Shown: positions 26,421 to 36,034 of the stretch, piece by piece
How the letters are laid out: each line of letters starts with the position of its first letter
Position numbering within the stretch: position 1 is the first letter of the stretch
From: Chitinophaga sancti
GTDB lineage: Bacteria > Bacteroidota > Bacteroidia > Chitinophagales > Chitinophagaceae
Assembly (NCBI RefSeq): GCF_034087045.1
Contig: NZ_CP139247.1
Location: 682,001-746,000 of the forward strand
DNA: 64,000 bases
Reading direction: 5' to 3'
Notes under the pieces: model-generated
Told to the model about the DNA's origin: nothing
The model's input: the letters and a program-made list of their open reading frames with translations, nothing else
The model's database searches: none
Translations under genes and position numbers: made by a program

Positions 26421-27869
26421 TCAAGCCCAGTAGGGAACATATGAGGCGAATTTTTTCGATATATTTTCTGGATCAGACGGTTTAATAAAACCTGCATCAA
26501 TTGTATCAGCAATAATTTTAGAAGCAAACGACACGTTGTTTTTATTAATATTAAACCTCTTTCGAATTGACTGATTGTTCACTGCTTCATTGTGGACATA
26601 ATGCAAACAGGTATGTTGATAGCAAGCTCTAATCCTGTCTTCGTTGTTCATTTTTGTTAAGGGTAAAGGTGCGTATATAATCACCCGTGTATATTCATCT
26701 CCTCTGATAAATTTAGGTGCTGGAAGTTGAAACTCTTCAATTACCTCAATTGCTCTATCCACACCGCTACCTCGTTCTTCACAAATATTAAGGCGACGCA
26801 TAAGTGAAGCAAGTGTTTCGTTCCTTGACTTTGGAGCAGCATCAATAAACCGGTTGGTATCGACTAATGGTGTACCTGGATTGGTTATTTCAATTCTGTC
26901 TTTAAATATTTCAACCATTACACCTGCACCGGTAATAGATAGATCCTGATGAATAATTGCATTTGCTACAAACTCCCGAATAGCTATATCGGGATATATT
27001 TTTAATTGCTGTCGCAAAGCGGCTTCTATTACTTCATTTGTAGGTAGTTGATCCATAATATAGTTAATCATACCTTCAAATCCAGTAGCATATCCTTTTA
27101 AAATCCCCTCCTCTTTGATAGCATTTATACGACTGTTATCCTTGTATATAATCACCCGAACAATTTTGCGATGCAAAGATTTAAAACTATTTAAATCTTT
27201 TGCAAAGAGAATACCACCCAGGTTAGTAATATCCCAGTTTGCTCCTGCTTTTTTTAGTAAACCATCATCAGCAAGTGAATCGAGAATACCTTGCTTTGTA
27301 TCTGGTAATCGCTTGTCAAGCAACATAAAATACTGGTCATAATCCAGCATTTTCAATACCTCATCGCTATTAATTTGAGAAGCAGCAATAATGTCTTCGT
27401 ATTCCAATCCTGTAGAACCGATTATCAAGTGTTTAACTTCTTGTCGGGAAAGTTTCACCGTTTGACCTGCCGAACGTTTATAGCTTTCATATATGTCCTT
27501 ACCCCGTATATGAACAGGCTTATCGTGATACTCAGGTATATGAACAAGCAAAACAGGAATTTCATAGTAGCATGTTACTAAATGGTCTACACCTATTGGT
27601 TGGGCAAGGTTGTTGCGAGCAATATTTCCAATCTTTTGAATGATAATGTCCATCGCCACCTTGGATAAATTAATAGACTGACCGTTGTTGTCAATACCAA
27701 AAGCAAGAAACCCGCCTCCAGGATAATTAGCAAAGGCTGAAATATGCTGTGCAATCCGATTACCGTTATCTGAAATATCAGTTTTCCAATCAATCTCATT
27801 TAGCTCTATTGGAATCGGTTTTAAGCTTTTACTTAATAATTGTATTGCGGTATCTTTCCAACTATTCAT
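26421..27869 (-). CDS. AlbA_2/Schlafen-type ATP-binding protein
   Basis: A 482-residue protein of the ATP-binding transcriptional-regulator-like family. The N-terminal AlbA_2 (Schlafen-like) domain has FANYPGGGFLAFGIDNNG (about 47-64). The middle holds an HATPase_c_4 domain with REFVANAIIHQDLSITG (N box) and EERGSGVDRAIE. The C-terminal ~70 residues form a winged-helix-like part. Such proteins occur widely in defence islands and near mobile elements. It is the only gene of module C-D and has an open frame throughout. Confidence 0.85.
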   Translation of the reverse strand: MNSWKDTAIQLLSKSLKPIPIELNEIDWKTDISDNGNRIAQHISAFANYPGGGFLAFGIDNNGQSINLSKVAMDIIIQKIGNIARNNLAQPIGVDHLVTCYYEIPVLLVHIPEYHDKPVHIRGKDIYESYKRSAGQTVKLSRQEVKHLIIGSTGLEYEDIIAASQINSDEVLKMLDYDQYFMLLDKRLPDTKQGILDSLADDGLLKKAGANWDITNLGGILFAKDLNSFKSLHRKIVRVIIYKDNSRINAIKEEGILKGYATGFEGMINYIMDQLPTNEVIEAALRQQLKIYPDIAIREFVANAIIHQDLSITGAGVMVEIFKDRIEITNPGTPLVDTNRFIDAAPKSRNETLASLMRRLNICEERGSGVDRAIEVIEEFQLPAPKFIRGDEYTRVIIYAPLPLTKMNNEDRIRACYQHTCLHYVHNEAVNNQSIRKRFNINKNNVSFASKIIADTIDAGFIKPSDPENISKKFASYVPYWA

Positions 27870-28224
27870 TTATCATGTTTTAATTCTACTCCTCACATGA
27901 TTTTTTTGATCTTTGATCATGGAAATAATATGAGTATATGTTTTCCCGAACAATACACATACTACCACTTCCCATTAAACTTTCAAGTGAAGGAGTTTCA
28001 AGACTTATACTTTACCCGATATGAAATTATTGCATTGCATGATGATTAACAAATCTAAGCACACGAAAAATATTTCATAAAACAATGAATATCAAATTGG
28101 TTATCTGCAATTCAGTTCCGACTTCGGCATATCCTTCTACTCTAATGATTTTCACAATTCTCCCGATTAGGCATAGCGCAATTTATTTTTTGTAGTACGA
28201 ATCGTGGCAATTGCTTACTAGAAA

Positions 28225-28294
28225 AACGAGGGCGATTATATTTACTTATCGCCCTCGTTATCTTAACGAAGGTAATTTTCACCTTCGTTAAGAT
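28225..28294. repeat. Two adjacent perfect hairpins
   Basis: Stem 1 AACGAGGGCGAT (28225-28236 with 28248-28259) and stem 2 ATCTTAACGAAGGT (28260-28273 with 28281-28294) abut with no spacer. Both arms share AACGA(G)GG. They lie between the start of the AlbA-type gene and repeat D; the rest of 27870-28350 holds no gene. Possible double terminator or structured leader. Confidence 0.75.
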
Positions 28295-28350
28295 TCTAAC
28301 AGATAACAAACAATTCACAGTACAATTTCGGACAGTAGTTTTAGTAATTA

Positions 28351-28424
28351 ATTTCACTAAGAAACATGTGAATATGAGATAAATCTTCTGCAAACTGGTT
28401 CGAACTTCGTCCCTCGCAGCCCGC
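28351..28424 (+). repeat. Att-like repeat, copy D
   Basis: Starts ATTTCACTAAGAAACATG and ends CTCGCAGCCCGC with AACTGGTTCGAACTTCGTCC between. The minus strand encodes AGCEGRSSNQFAED, LSHIHMFLSEI and a stop. A T-tailed hairpin AGCCTTCAGAT/ATCTGGAGGCT follows (28432-28466). GGTTCGAATG at 28541 gives the minus-strand codons AIRTPKP, clearly like the recombinase EAFRTPKV. Nothing else is seen up to 28669. Confidence 0.87.
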
Positions 28425-28669
28425 AAGCTTTAAGCCTTCAGATTGAAAGATCTGGAGGCTTTTTGGTTTTTTGTGGGGATGGTAATTGAGATTGATTGAG
28501 CAGTCATGTCATGAATGATTTCGACTGTAACAGGTTTGGGGGTTCGAATGGCTACCAATTCTTCTACATTTCTTTTAATACAATCAGCTTTCCCCATGTT
28601 ACCCATTAGAGTTCGGGCAGTGTCTTAACTGAAGGCTGACCAGAAGTAATGGTCAGCCTCTCTATATTC

Positions 28670-30943
28670 TTACTTCGCCGCTATCGTTATCGCTTTTGCA
28701 TCCTCCCCGGTTCCAATCGTTATTGTACTATTAATCCCATCTTTCAGCCCCAACACACTGGCATGCTGCAATAAGAAATGCCCCAACACCCGCGTGTAAT
28801 AACTTTGCTTAAATACCAGCATAAACCCATTCAGACATTTTTCAAACCGCTTCTTATCATATCCCTGATTCGTCTTTATCATCTGCTGTAATGTCGTCAA
28901 ACTTATGACGGCATCCTTCAGTGTATCATACAGCGAGTTAGTCGCCCTGATAACGCCGGCAAATGAATCTCCAAATATCCAGTTGGACGATTTGCCTTCA
29001 AAGAAAGCTAATTGAGGATCACCTTTCTTTTTGATATAGTCAGCAGCCATCTCACCATAGGTGCTGATTTCGGTACTCATATCATAGTTGGATAAGAACT
29101 CGAACCACAACGGGGCATACAGCTCCTGCCTGATGGATGGAGAAGAACGGTTTCTAAAGATGCTCAGCCAACTCATGGAGGCTGCCATCGCATTGGCCAT
29201 GAGTTTTAAATTTAAATCACCCCAGCCATATTTTGCAATCTGTTGGAGGAGCAATGAAAAGGTATGATGATCGAAAGAAAGTTTGGTGTCGATAGAGACG
29301 TTATTGCCAATGAGTCCTTCATCGACGTATTTGTGGGATAGATTAAGTACATCCTGCTCCCTGATACTTCCCCATAATACACCTGCATCCAGGTATTTCG
29401 ACAGGTCTTCCATGGAGAGTTTTGGATCTACGGTGATCATCTCCGTGAGTAAATTGAAATTGAATTCCTGGATAGAAGGACTGGTAGTATTGGCATATGT
29501 TTCCATGGTGGCACTAAAGTCGCCTAACATAGAACCTTTCGCTTTTCCTAATGACCACTTGTACCCTAGCGTACGATCTATTTTAACCTGTTGATGACCT
29601 GTGAAATTGGTAATTGTAGAGATCTTATTGTCTACATAGTCACTACTGGAAAGTATGTTGATATCAAAGATCTTAAGACCAAATCCATAGGAACGTTTCA
29701 CTGTCAGTGTTTTCTCCTGCAGGAAGGAGTGCAACTTATAGGTCACACTTTTATTACGCATGGCATCTAACAATGTGGCGGGTTTGAACTTCAGCAGGTC
29801 CTCATGATAGTTCAGCAGAGAAGAAGTGGGCAGGCTTACTGATAGTACGGTCTGGTTTTCTTCTATGCGCTTGTATTGATACGCGAAGCCAAATTCAACG
29901 TTTAGTTTGGCAATGCAGGTGATACCGTCAATGACTTTCTTCTTTAACGCCAGGACTTTATCCAGCAGTGCGTTTGCTGATGCGGGGACGTTTTCAAGAC
30001 CAAAATATGCCAGGAGTTTTTCTATCAATCGTTGTTGGCTGGCATCGGTGATACCTTGCTGCCAGTTTTCAATGGTGCTGACGATCTCTTTTGAATCGCT
30101 GCCGAAAATCGCTTTGCTTATCTGGTCATATATAGCGATGAGCTGTTCCTTTACCTGGTCTGGTTCTGCAAAGCCGACTTTAATGTCAAGTCCCGCGCTG
30201 CCAGATATCGTTTTGCCGATTTTGCGCCGGAAGTCGACTCGACATTGATCCTCTGCTTCTTTGATAAGGATGTAGGAAAAATCATCCAAAATGGATACAT
30301 CAAAAGATGCACTGACGGATGGACTGAAATTGATATCAAGTGTTACTGGTGCAGGGAGCAGCCTGGTGATGAATGACAGGGTTTGTGAAAATATATTTGA
30401 CCAGCTGATTTTAAGACTGGCTGAAAGCTTACCATTGACGATAAATCCTAATGCGTCTCCTTCTGCAAGGCTTTGCACATCATCCTTACGTAAGATCGTC
30501 TGGAAGGATTTGATATCTGAAAGGAAGGCAGCATTGATCGCTTCGCCATTGTTATGTTGCTTATAAAACAAGGACTTTGCAGAACCTGCCGCAGTAAGAT
30601 CCATATCGAACCCCAGGTCTTTCAAACTTATCTGACCGTTTGCTTTTGCTGACAATGCGGTGGTGTACTTTAGATAAGTTTCGGAACTGGTATTGAAGGT
30701 CAATGCTGTATCCTTTACTGAGAGGATGTTGTCGACATCCTGGTCGTCCTCGTCGTTGAATAGCATGACATCGAACTCAGCTCCTGCACCGAAGGTAAAC
30801 GTTACATTAGATAGTGCAACCGGGTAGGATTTTTCGTATTTCAACACGATGGGATTTTCATTTGCCATCAGGCTTTTGTCTTTTAAAGGGGTGGACAGTA
30901 ATAACTCCTTTATTGGTGCTAGTACCTGTGATAAGTCTTCCAT
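28670..30943 (-). CDS. Large orphan protein of unknown function
   Basis: A 757-residue protein with no family I recognise and no signal peptide or membrane segment. The sequence is rich in beta-strand-like Ser/Thr/Lys/Asp stretches (for example NVTFTFGAGAEFDVMLFNDE, about 46-65), with a helical central part (about 260-340) and a helical C-terminus. Base composition and codon choice look more balanced than the AT-rich neighbours, suggesting a separate origin. It is the only gene of module D-E. A defence or surface function would be a guess; only a structure or profile search can tell. Confidence 0.75.
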   Translation of the reverse strand: MEDLSQVLAPIKELLLSTPLKDKSLMANENPIVLKYEKSYPVALSNVTFTFGAGAEFDVMLFNDEDDQDVDNILSVKDTALTFNTSSETYLKYTTALSAKANGQISLKDLGFDMDLTAAGSAKSLFYKQHNNGEAINAAFLSDIKSFQTILRKDDVQSLAEGDALGFIVNGKLSASLKISWSNIFSQTLSFITRLLPAPVTLDINFSPSVSASFDVSILDDFSYILIKEAEDQCRVDFRRKIGKTISGSAGLDIKVGFAEPDQVKEQLIAIYDQISKAIFGSDSKEIVSTIENWQQGITDASQQRLIEKLLAYFGLENVPASANALLDKVLALKKKVIDGITCIAKLNVEFGFAYQYKRIEENQTVLSVSLPTSSLLNYHEDLLKFKPATLLDAMRNKSVTYKLHSFLQEKTLTVKRSYGFGLKIFDINILSSSDYVDNKISTITNFTGHQQVKIDRTLGYKWSLGKAKGSMLGDFSATMETYANTTSPSIQEFNFNLLTEMITVDPKLSMEDLSKYLDAGVLWGSIREQDVLNLSHKYVDEGLIGNNVSIDTKLSFDHHTFSLLLQQIAKYGWGDLNLKLMANAMAASMSWLSIFRNRSSPSIRQELYAPLWFEFLSNYDMSTEISTYGEMAADYIKKKGDPQLAFFEGKSSNWIFGDSFAGVIRATNSLYDTLKDAVISLTTLQQMIKTNQGYDKKRFEKCLNGFMLVFKQSYYTRVLGHFLLQHASVLGLKDGINSTITIGTGEDAKAITIAAK

Positions 30944-31441
30944 AATCTAGTTTTGAGGTGATTGGGATTATTGACAAGAATAATATTTTGTGGTCAGAAA
31001 AAAAATACCTACTACTTTGTATTTATATTATTTTCTTTATTCTCTGCTTCCGCAGGAACATGCATGTTATCAAATTGATATGCAGCCATTTATCTATCAT
31101 ATACTGATTTTTAATTATTCGTATAAGCAGTGTGCAGGTAATTAACGTAGCGACTTTCTAATAATTTATATTGTTCATCCTGATGTAGATGAAGACTATC
31201 CTAATCGTACCTATCTCAGTTTACTATTTAATCAATTGGAAGACTTTGCTGAGTGATATTTCCCGCAAAATTTTATTTTTTGGTGAAAGTATTCATCATA
31301 ACTACTCTTAAGTTATACATAGACCTAAAATTGATAGCTTCAATTCTGGTCAATCGAAGCAGGAGGTAATCTCGTTTTGGAGTTTAAGTAAAATCAGAAT
31401 AGATGAGTACAGTACAATCTTCTATAGTTGTTTTAATAAGA
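30944..31441. other. AT-rich gap left of repeat E
   Basis: No gene of convincing length or codon pattern is seen. It holds the promoter region of the 757-residue gene (minus strand) at its left edge, but no clean TAnnTTTG box was found. Confidence 0.45.
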
Positions 31442-31516
31442 AATTTCACTAATGAAAACATGAATTTTAGATAAATCATCCATAAATTGGTTCGAAAGTT
31501 GTCCCTCACACCCCGC
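31442..31516 (+). repeat. Att-like repeat, copy E
   Basis: Starts AATTTCACTAATGAAAAC and ends CACACCCCGC with ATTGGTTCGAAAGTTGTCC between. The minus strand encodes AGCEGQLSNQFMDD, LSKIHVFISEIS and a stop. GTTCGAAAT at 31605 to its right gives FRT, again a recombinase-tail vestige. Confidence 0.87.
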
Positions 31517-31520
31517 TAGA

Positions 31521-31553
31521 AAGTAAGACCCGCTCTATGAGCGGGTCTTACTT
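31521..31553. terminator. Perfect 15-bp hairpin behind repeat E
   Basis: Arms AAGTAAGACCCGCTC (31521-31535) and its complement (31539-31553) enclose a three-base loop, followed by T5 on the plus strand. Confidence 0.87.
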
Positions 31554-31652
31554 TTTGAAGAATATTGATAAATTTCTAAAATGTTTGTTTTCAACCTTAT
31601 AAGCGTTCGAAATTAAATGTATTATGTATTCTGGGCTTAGCATACCAGATAG

Positions 31653-33407
31653 TTATTGCCCATTTTCTAAAATAATGACTTTATCCAACTCCTGAATCAT
31701 AGCCGGCCGACGAGAATATTTCATGTTTAACTTTTTTGCAACACCTATAATTTTTTCTCTTCCAGCCGGGATGCTTTTTATTACCTTTTTCATTTTACCC
31801 GCGAGGTTTGCATACTCAACCCGATTGCAAGCGATATCGCCTTGTCGCTCAAATGCAGGTACGTATAAATCTAATAGTTCTATCGGATAATGTTTGGATA
31901 GGTGATCATGGTATTGCGATATCCTGCTCAATTCAGTTTCTTTACTTACTAAATTTAAGAGCTTTTCCCAGTACTTCTCTTCAATATAAATTGGTGCAAG
32001 TGTATCAAGGAAAAGCTTATCAGGCGAATGCCATACTTTACCTTTATTTTTCTTGTACAGCTGATTTATTTCAACTATTTTCTCCTCAATATGCGTTTCA
32101 ATAACTTTCTTCCATTCAGCATTGGTATAGGTCTTTCTCCATTTAATATAATAATCCCGGTTGAACCAGCGATCAAAGGCAAATTTTTTGGTATAAAACC
32201 TGATAGTTTCCCTATCCTTTTCTATTTCTGCAATTCGGAGTAATTCTTTTTCCCAATTGGAAACAGTCCCTGGATGGTCTTTCTGTTTGGCTATTTTTAT
32301 TCCATCGGCTATTAACTTTTTTGCTGTAATGTAATCTTTTTCAATTACGGCACTTTCTACTTGACTTTGCCTAATTTCAACGACATCTAAATTTTGCTGA
32401 ATAAGCTTACTGATTTCACCAGTCCTTCCGATTGCTTTTAAAAATTTGATTTTCCTTGTAAGAAATGAATTCTTTCGATATTCACTATGATCGGCTGAGT
32501 TTTTATTTATTTGATTATCAATATAATTCAAGAAGGCGTCTGCCTTATTTAGTAGCTCCGCCAGATATTGATAAATATTTATCAACGCATATCCAAAGTC
32601 TCCATAATCGAAATATAACGGATTATTCAGTTCTGTTTGTAAGAAGATAAATATTTGTTCTTTCAAATCAATTGAAGCTTTTTTGGCTACTACAACATTT
32701 TCAATCAGCTGTATAATAGCTCCAATAAGATCTCCAATATCACCATTTGAATCGTCGCTATACTCAATAAGTTTTGTTACCTCTTTTAAAATAGCGCGTG
32801 CAAGGATAAAAACTTCGTTATAATTATTATTCAGGAGAAAAGAATTCCCTTTTTCAAGGAGTTTATTGATGTCGTTTGTAAGATTACGAGTTGCCCGATA
32901 GTCAATAAAGCCATTGGTGGAATATTTTCGGATAATACTTTTGACAAGGTCTGTATATTTTTTTGCAACATCAATACCTTCATCTTTGTGCGCAAACCAC
33001 AGTTAAAAAGCAGATTTAAAATTCTTGTCTTTTGTAGCATGTGTGAGAATAAATTCCTTGTACTCTTCTATATTTATTTTTTGCAATAACTTTTTAAAGT
33101 CTGGTTGTGTCGCCCTCTTTGCACTGACAATGGTGTTAGACAACTCTTCTTTAAGTAGGAACAATACTGCTACAACATGTTTGCATGTATCACCATCATA
33201 CGGGCAGTCGCAGGAGTAATCTTCAATTTTGTTTTTATTTCCAAGTTTTATCTCAACAAAATAGGTTGTGCTTCCTGCCACTTCCGCCTGCCAATAATTA
33301 TTATCAGTTTCTTCAAGATCAATTACTGCTCCATCTTCGTAATACTGTCTTCCTCGTTGTATTATGACTGAGCCTATCTGGAGCTCAAAATTTTTAAGGG
33401 TAAGCAT
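31653..33407 (-). pseudogene. SWIM zinc-finger protein with one in-frame TAA
   Basis: A 585-codon frame interrupted only by TAA at 33003-33005 (codon 135). Before it lies the SWIM zinc finger YSCDCPYDGDTCKHVVAVLF (CxC...CxH, about residues 64-83); after it the same frame stays open for ~450 codons of helical, TPR-like sequence ending VIILENGQ. Total length fits the SWIM family proteins of Bacteroidota (roughly 550-600 residues). It is therefore one gene with a nonsense codon, or a gene whose stop is read through. The ATG at 32666 could start a separate C-terminal product. Confidence 0.85.
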
Positions 33408-33546
33408 GATTTAAATATAGAATTGCAGAAGGAAATAAGCCAATGTAAAATAACTATAATTCGCCTGTTAATTTTAAAATTCAAAATGAGTTTCATTAGC
33501 GGATATATATATGTACTAATAGAACAATTGACATGAACATGGATTC

Positions 33547-35079
33547 TTATTCTATTTCTTTCACCAAAAATTCCTGAACAGCTCTTTTCTCTGATGAGAA
33601 ATTGATACCAATAGCTATTTTATTTCTTGCATCCATTTGATATGGACGCAGATACCCCTTCTCAAAAATCTGATCCAGCGCCACATTTGCTGAGCTATTC
33701 AGTTTCAATTCTATCGCAAAAATATATTGATCTGTAAATACAAGTACATCGCACCTGCCGGTAGCACTATGTACTTCACTGCGTACATCAAAACCTAAGC
33801 GCTTAAAGGAGAGATGCACAATGATATGAAAGATCGATTCGCTTTCAGCTTTCCAATGATCATAAGGAATAGTTGATAAAAGGACATCCAACGCTTTGAT
33901 CATTTGAGGCATATCATTACTTTTTAATGATTCGCTCAAATCATCTGTAACAGACATGGAGTCATAACCCGGAAATACATTTCTGTAAGCGCTCAGCAGC
34001 GCGTCAGTCAGGCTTTCTCTTACTTCCGTATTTGGATATCCTAACTCATACAATCTTTTATTAGCATTATATCCTTTGATGGTTAGGTAACCTGTTTGAA
34101 ACAGCACAGGTATTACCGCAATATGTTCTACATTAAAACTACTCAGCGCATTCTCGCCAATATGTACATTTTCCAGATCATATTCCTTATTTTGTTTCAT
34201 AAGGTTCACCAACCATGTAGGAGTACCTGTATGAAACCAGTAGTTCCTGAAATCACGCCCATCCATATATTTCAATAAAGAAAATGGATTGTATACTCGT
34301 TCAGCTTCTTCATGCCAGGCATAACCGTTATACCATGATTTTAGCTTCCCTAAAAAATCAGGCTGTTGTTGCTGTATTTCTGCAATCTCATCCGCAAAGT
34401 CTTTTTCTAATTCCTGCTGGGTAATTCCGGCAATTGTTGCATATTTTCGATGGATCGTGATATCATTCAGATTATTTAAATCAGAAAAAATACTCACTTT
34501 AGGGAACCTGCTAACTCCGGTAAGTAACAACAAACGAATATATTGATCAGAATCCTTTAATACAGAGTAAAAACTCTTAAATATCGACCTGTTTTCTTCC
34601 ACTTTCTCTAAATCCTCCAGGTAATCCGTAATAGGTTTATCATATTCGTCAATGAGGATCACCACCTTTCCATTGGCAGAAGCCTTACGGATCAATTCTT
34701 CAAATCTTCCTTTCAAATGAATAGATTCCAGTTCTAATCCCAGGTCTTTTGCTATAACACCCATTTCTATACTGAGAGCGTCGTATAAACCTAATTTTTG
34801 ATAGTCAAGTTTACTTAGTCTTAAATGGATTACCGGATGTTTTTGTTCCCAATTCCATTGATCATAGATCCAAAGTCCTTCAAATAATTCACTGTTTCCA
34901 CTAAAGATCGCCTTAATGGTGGATAACAATAATGATTTTCCAAATCGTCTGGGACGACTTAGAAAATAATAATTACCAGACTCAATCAATTTATGTATTG
35001 ATTGAGTTTTATCAATATATAAAAAGTCCTCCTTCCTTATTTTCTCGAAATCTTGTATACCAATTGGATATTTCCTCAT
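33547..35079 (-). CDS. AAA-ATPase-like / PD-(D/E)XK (DUF1703) protein, copy 1
   Basis: A 510-residue protein: N-terminal AAA-ATPase-like domain with the Walker-A-like RPRRFGKSLLLST (about 42-54), VILIDEYDKPI (Walker B, about 140), LLLLTGVSRFPKVSIFSD, and a C-terminal PD-(D/E)XK nuclease domain with GRCDVLVF and FAIELKL. This family is expanded in Bacteroidota; its role is unknown, with a mobile or defence function suspected. A second copy at 42060-43589 is the same length within one residue and, by eye, about 80% identical. It begins the E-F module with the SWIM gene downstream (139 bases). Confidence 0.88.
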   Translation of the reverse strand: MRKYPIGIQDFEKIRKEDFLYIDKTQSIHKLIESGNYYFLSRPRRFGKSLLLSTIKAIFSGNSELFEGLWIYDQWNWEQKHPVIHLRLSKLDYQKLGLYDALSIEMGVIAKDLGLELESIHLKGRFEELIRKASANGKVVILIDEYDKPITDYLEDLEKVEENRSIFKSFYSVLKDSDQYIRLLLLTGVSRFPKVSIFSDLNNLNDITIHRKYATIAGITQQELEKDFADEIAEIQQQQPDFLGKLKSWYNGYAWHEEAERVYNPFSLLKYMDGRDFRNYWFHTGTPTWLVNLMKQNKEYDLENVHIGENALSSFNVEHIAVIPVLFQTGYLTIKGYNANKRLYELGYPNTEVRESLTDALLSAYRNVFPGYDSMSVTDDLSESLKSNDMPQMIKALDVLLSTIPYDHWKAESESIFHIIVHLSFKRLGFDVRSEVHSATGRCDVLVFTDQYIFAIELKLNSSANVALDQIFEKGYLRPYQMDARNKIAIGINFSSEKRAVQEFLVKEIE

Positions 35080-35232
35080 ATAAACAAAGTTAAAATAAAA
35101 TACATGACAAATGGCTTAACCGCACTCTGAATACCGCCTTCAACTATCATTTCCACCAGGATTAAATGTATGCGCTGCTAGCCTATTACTTTATTGCTTA
35201 ATATTTCATTTTATAAAACAATGACGTATATA

Positions 35233-35257
35233 TAACTTACTTATAATAAGTAAGTTA
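35233..35257. repeat. 25-bp perfect palindrome between divergent genes
   Basis: TAACTTACTTA-TAA-TAAGTAAGTTA, arms of 11 bases with a 3-base centre. It lies in the 368-base gap between the AAA/DUF1703 gene (minus) and the interrupted 156-codon gene (plus). A dimeric regulator site or a hairpin are both possible. Nothing else is seen in 35080-35447. Confidence 0.6.
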
Positions 35258-35447
35258 ATATTAAACTTTGAGAGGTTTTAGTAGTTTGTGCTATATAATA
35301 TTTTAATAACTGTTATTAATGAGTGACACTAAAAGATTGCTATCAACATTTTTACTACGCAAATCGGGTGCGTATTGTGAAATTAGTTTTGTGTCAAAAG
35401 GGAGTATAAGTTCCTTATTAAATTAAAATGGATTAATATTTGTTGTC

Positions 35448-35915
35448 ATGCATCCATATATTCCGCATCTATTACAAGATATTATTGCTGCTTATCGCAC
35501 AGAAAAACCACGTGAAGAAAGAGAAAAAAACCTTCAGGAAATTCTGGAAGATTTTATCGATGAGCAATAAGAAAGAATACATACTTTCGGTTACTTCTGT
35601 AACCTGAAGGAGGAAGATTTTCCACCTTCAGAACAACTTCTAAAGAAAGATATGAAGTTAGTAAGCAGCGCTTTCAAAAAGATGATGCGAAGTTGGAATC
35701 TTCAATGCCTTCTGCCCAAATCTCTACCTCCTGATCTTGAGTATAAACTCCTTATCCGGATGCTTAATCGTAAATTTAATCCTCAACATTCTGGTATTGT
35801 ACAATTTGCATATTGTACTATGAATACTAATACTTGCCTTCTGGAACGGTATTGTACCTGTTTGAAACAAACGAAATCTGAAAATGGTGGCAGTTTTCTG
35901 GAAAGCAAGATTTAA
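35448..35915 (+). pseudogene. Conserved Bacteroidota protein with one in-frame TAA
   Basis: Starting ATG at 35448, the frame encodes MHPYIPHLLQDIIAAYRTEK ... FIDEQ, then TAA at 35568-35570, then continues open in the same frame: HTFGYFCNLKEEDFPPSEQL ... SWNLQCLLP ... YCTMNTNTCLLERYCTCL, to a stop at 35915. The whole resembles a ~150-residue Bacteroidota protein of unknown function that I remember by its HPYIPHLL start, EDFPPAEQL middle and Cys-rich EYCPCLE end. Length is normal if the TAA is ignored. It is the second gene of this module with a lone in-frame TAA. Confidence 0.8.
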
Positions 35916-35960
35916 ATCCTATACAGTATAATGAGATGTTTATTTTATGTTTAGCATTAA

Positions 35961-36034
35961 ATTTCACTAATGTATTTGCTAATCTTAGATAAATCTTCCG
36001 CGAACCGGTGCGAAACTTGTCTCCGGTAGCCCGC
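35961..36034 (+). repeat. Att-like repeat, copy F
   Basis: Starts ATTTCACTAATGTATTTG and ends CGGTAGCCCGC with AACCGGTGCGAAACTTGTC between. The minus strand encodes AGYRRQVSHRFAED, LSKISKYISEI and a stop. The hairpin right of it (36035-36073, AAAAAGGATCGAT and complement) is nearly the same as the one behind tRNA-Ser, including GATTATC and AAAAGATGATCG. Thus copy F and the tRNA-Ser end look like the two boundaries of one element type. Confidence 0.88.

Noticed and set aside
28142..28426. 94-aa minus-strand frame as a gene
   Set aside because: It is an open stretch through repeat D and the double hairpin, basic and low in normal codon pattern, with no family similarity.
35448..35570. Stop-codon reassignment (TAA as sense)
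   Set aside because: Only two genes show it, in a region with other decay, and neighbouring intact genes end normally with TAA. Nonsense mutation is simpler.
19793..36034. Integron with attC cassettes
   Set aside because: No tyrosine integron integrase is seen, the repeats lack the attC R-sequence structure, and the only recombinases are large serine types.
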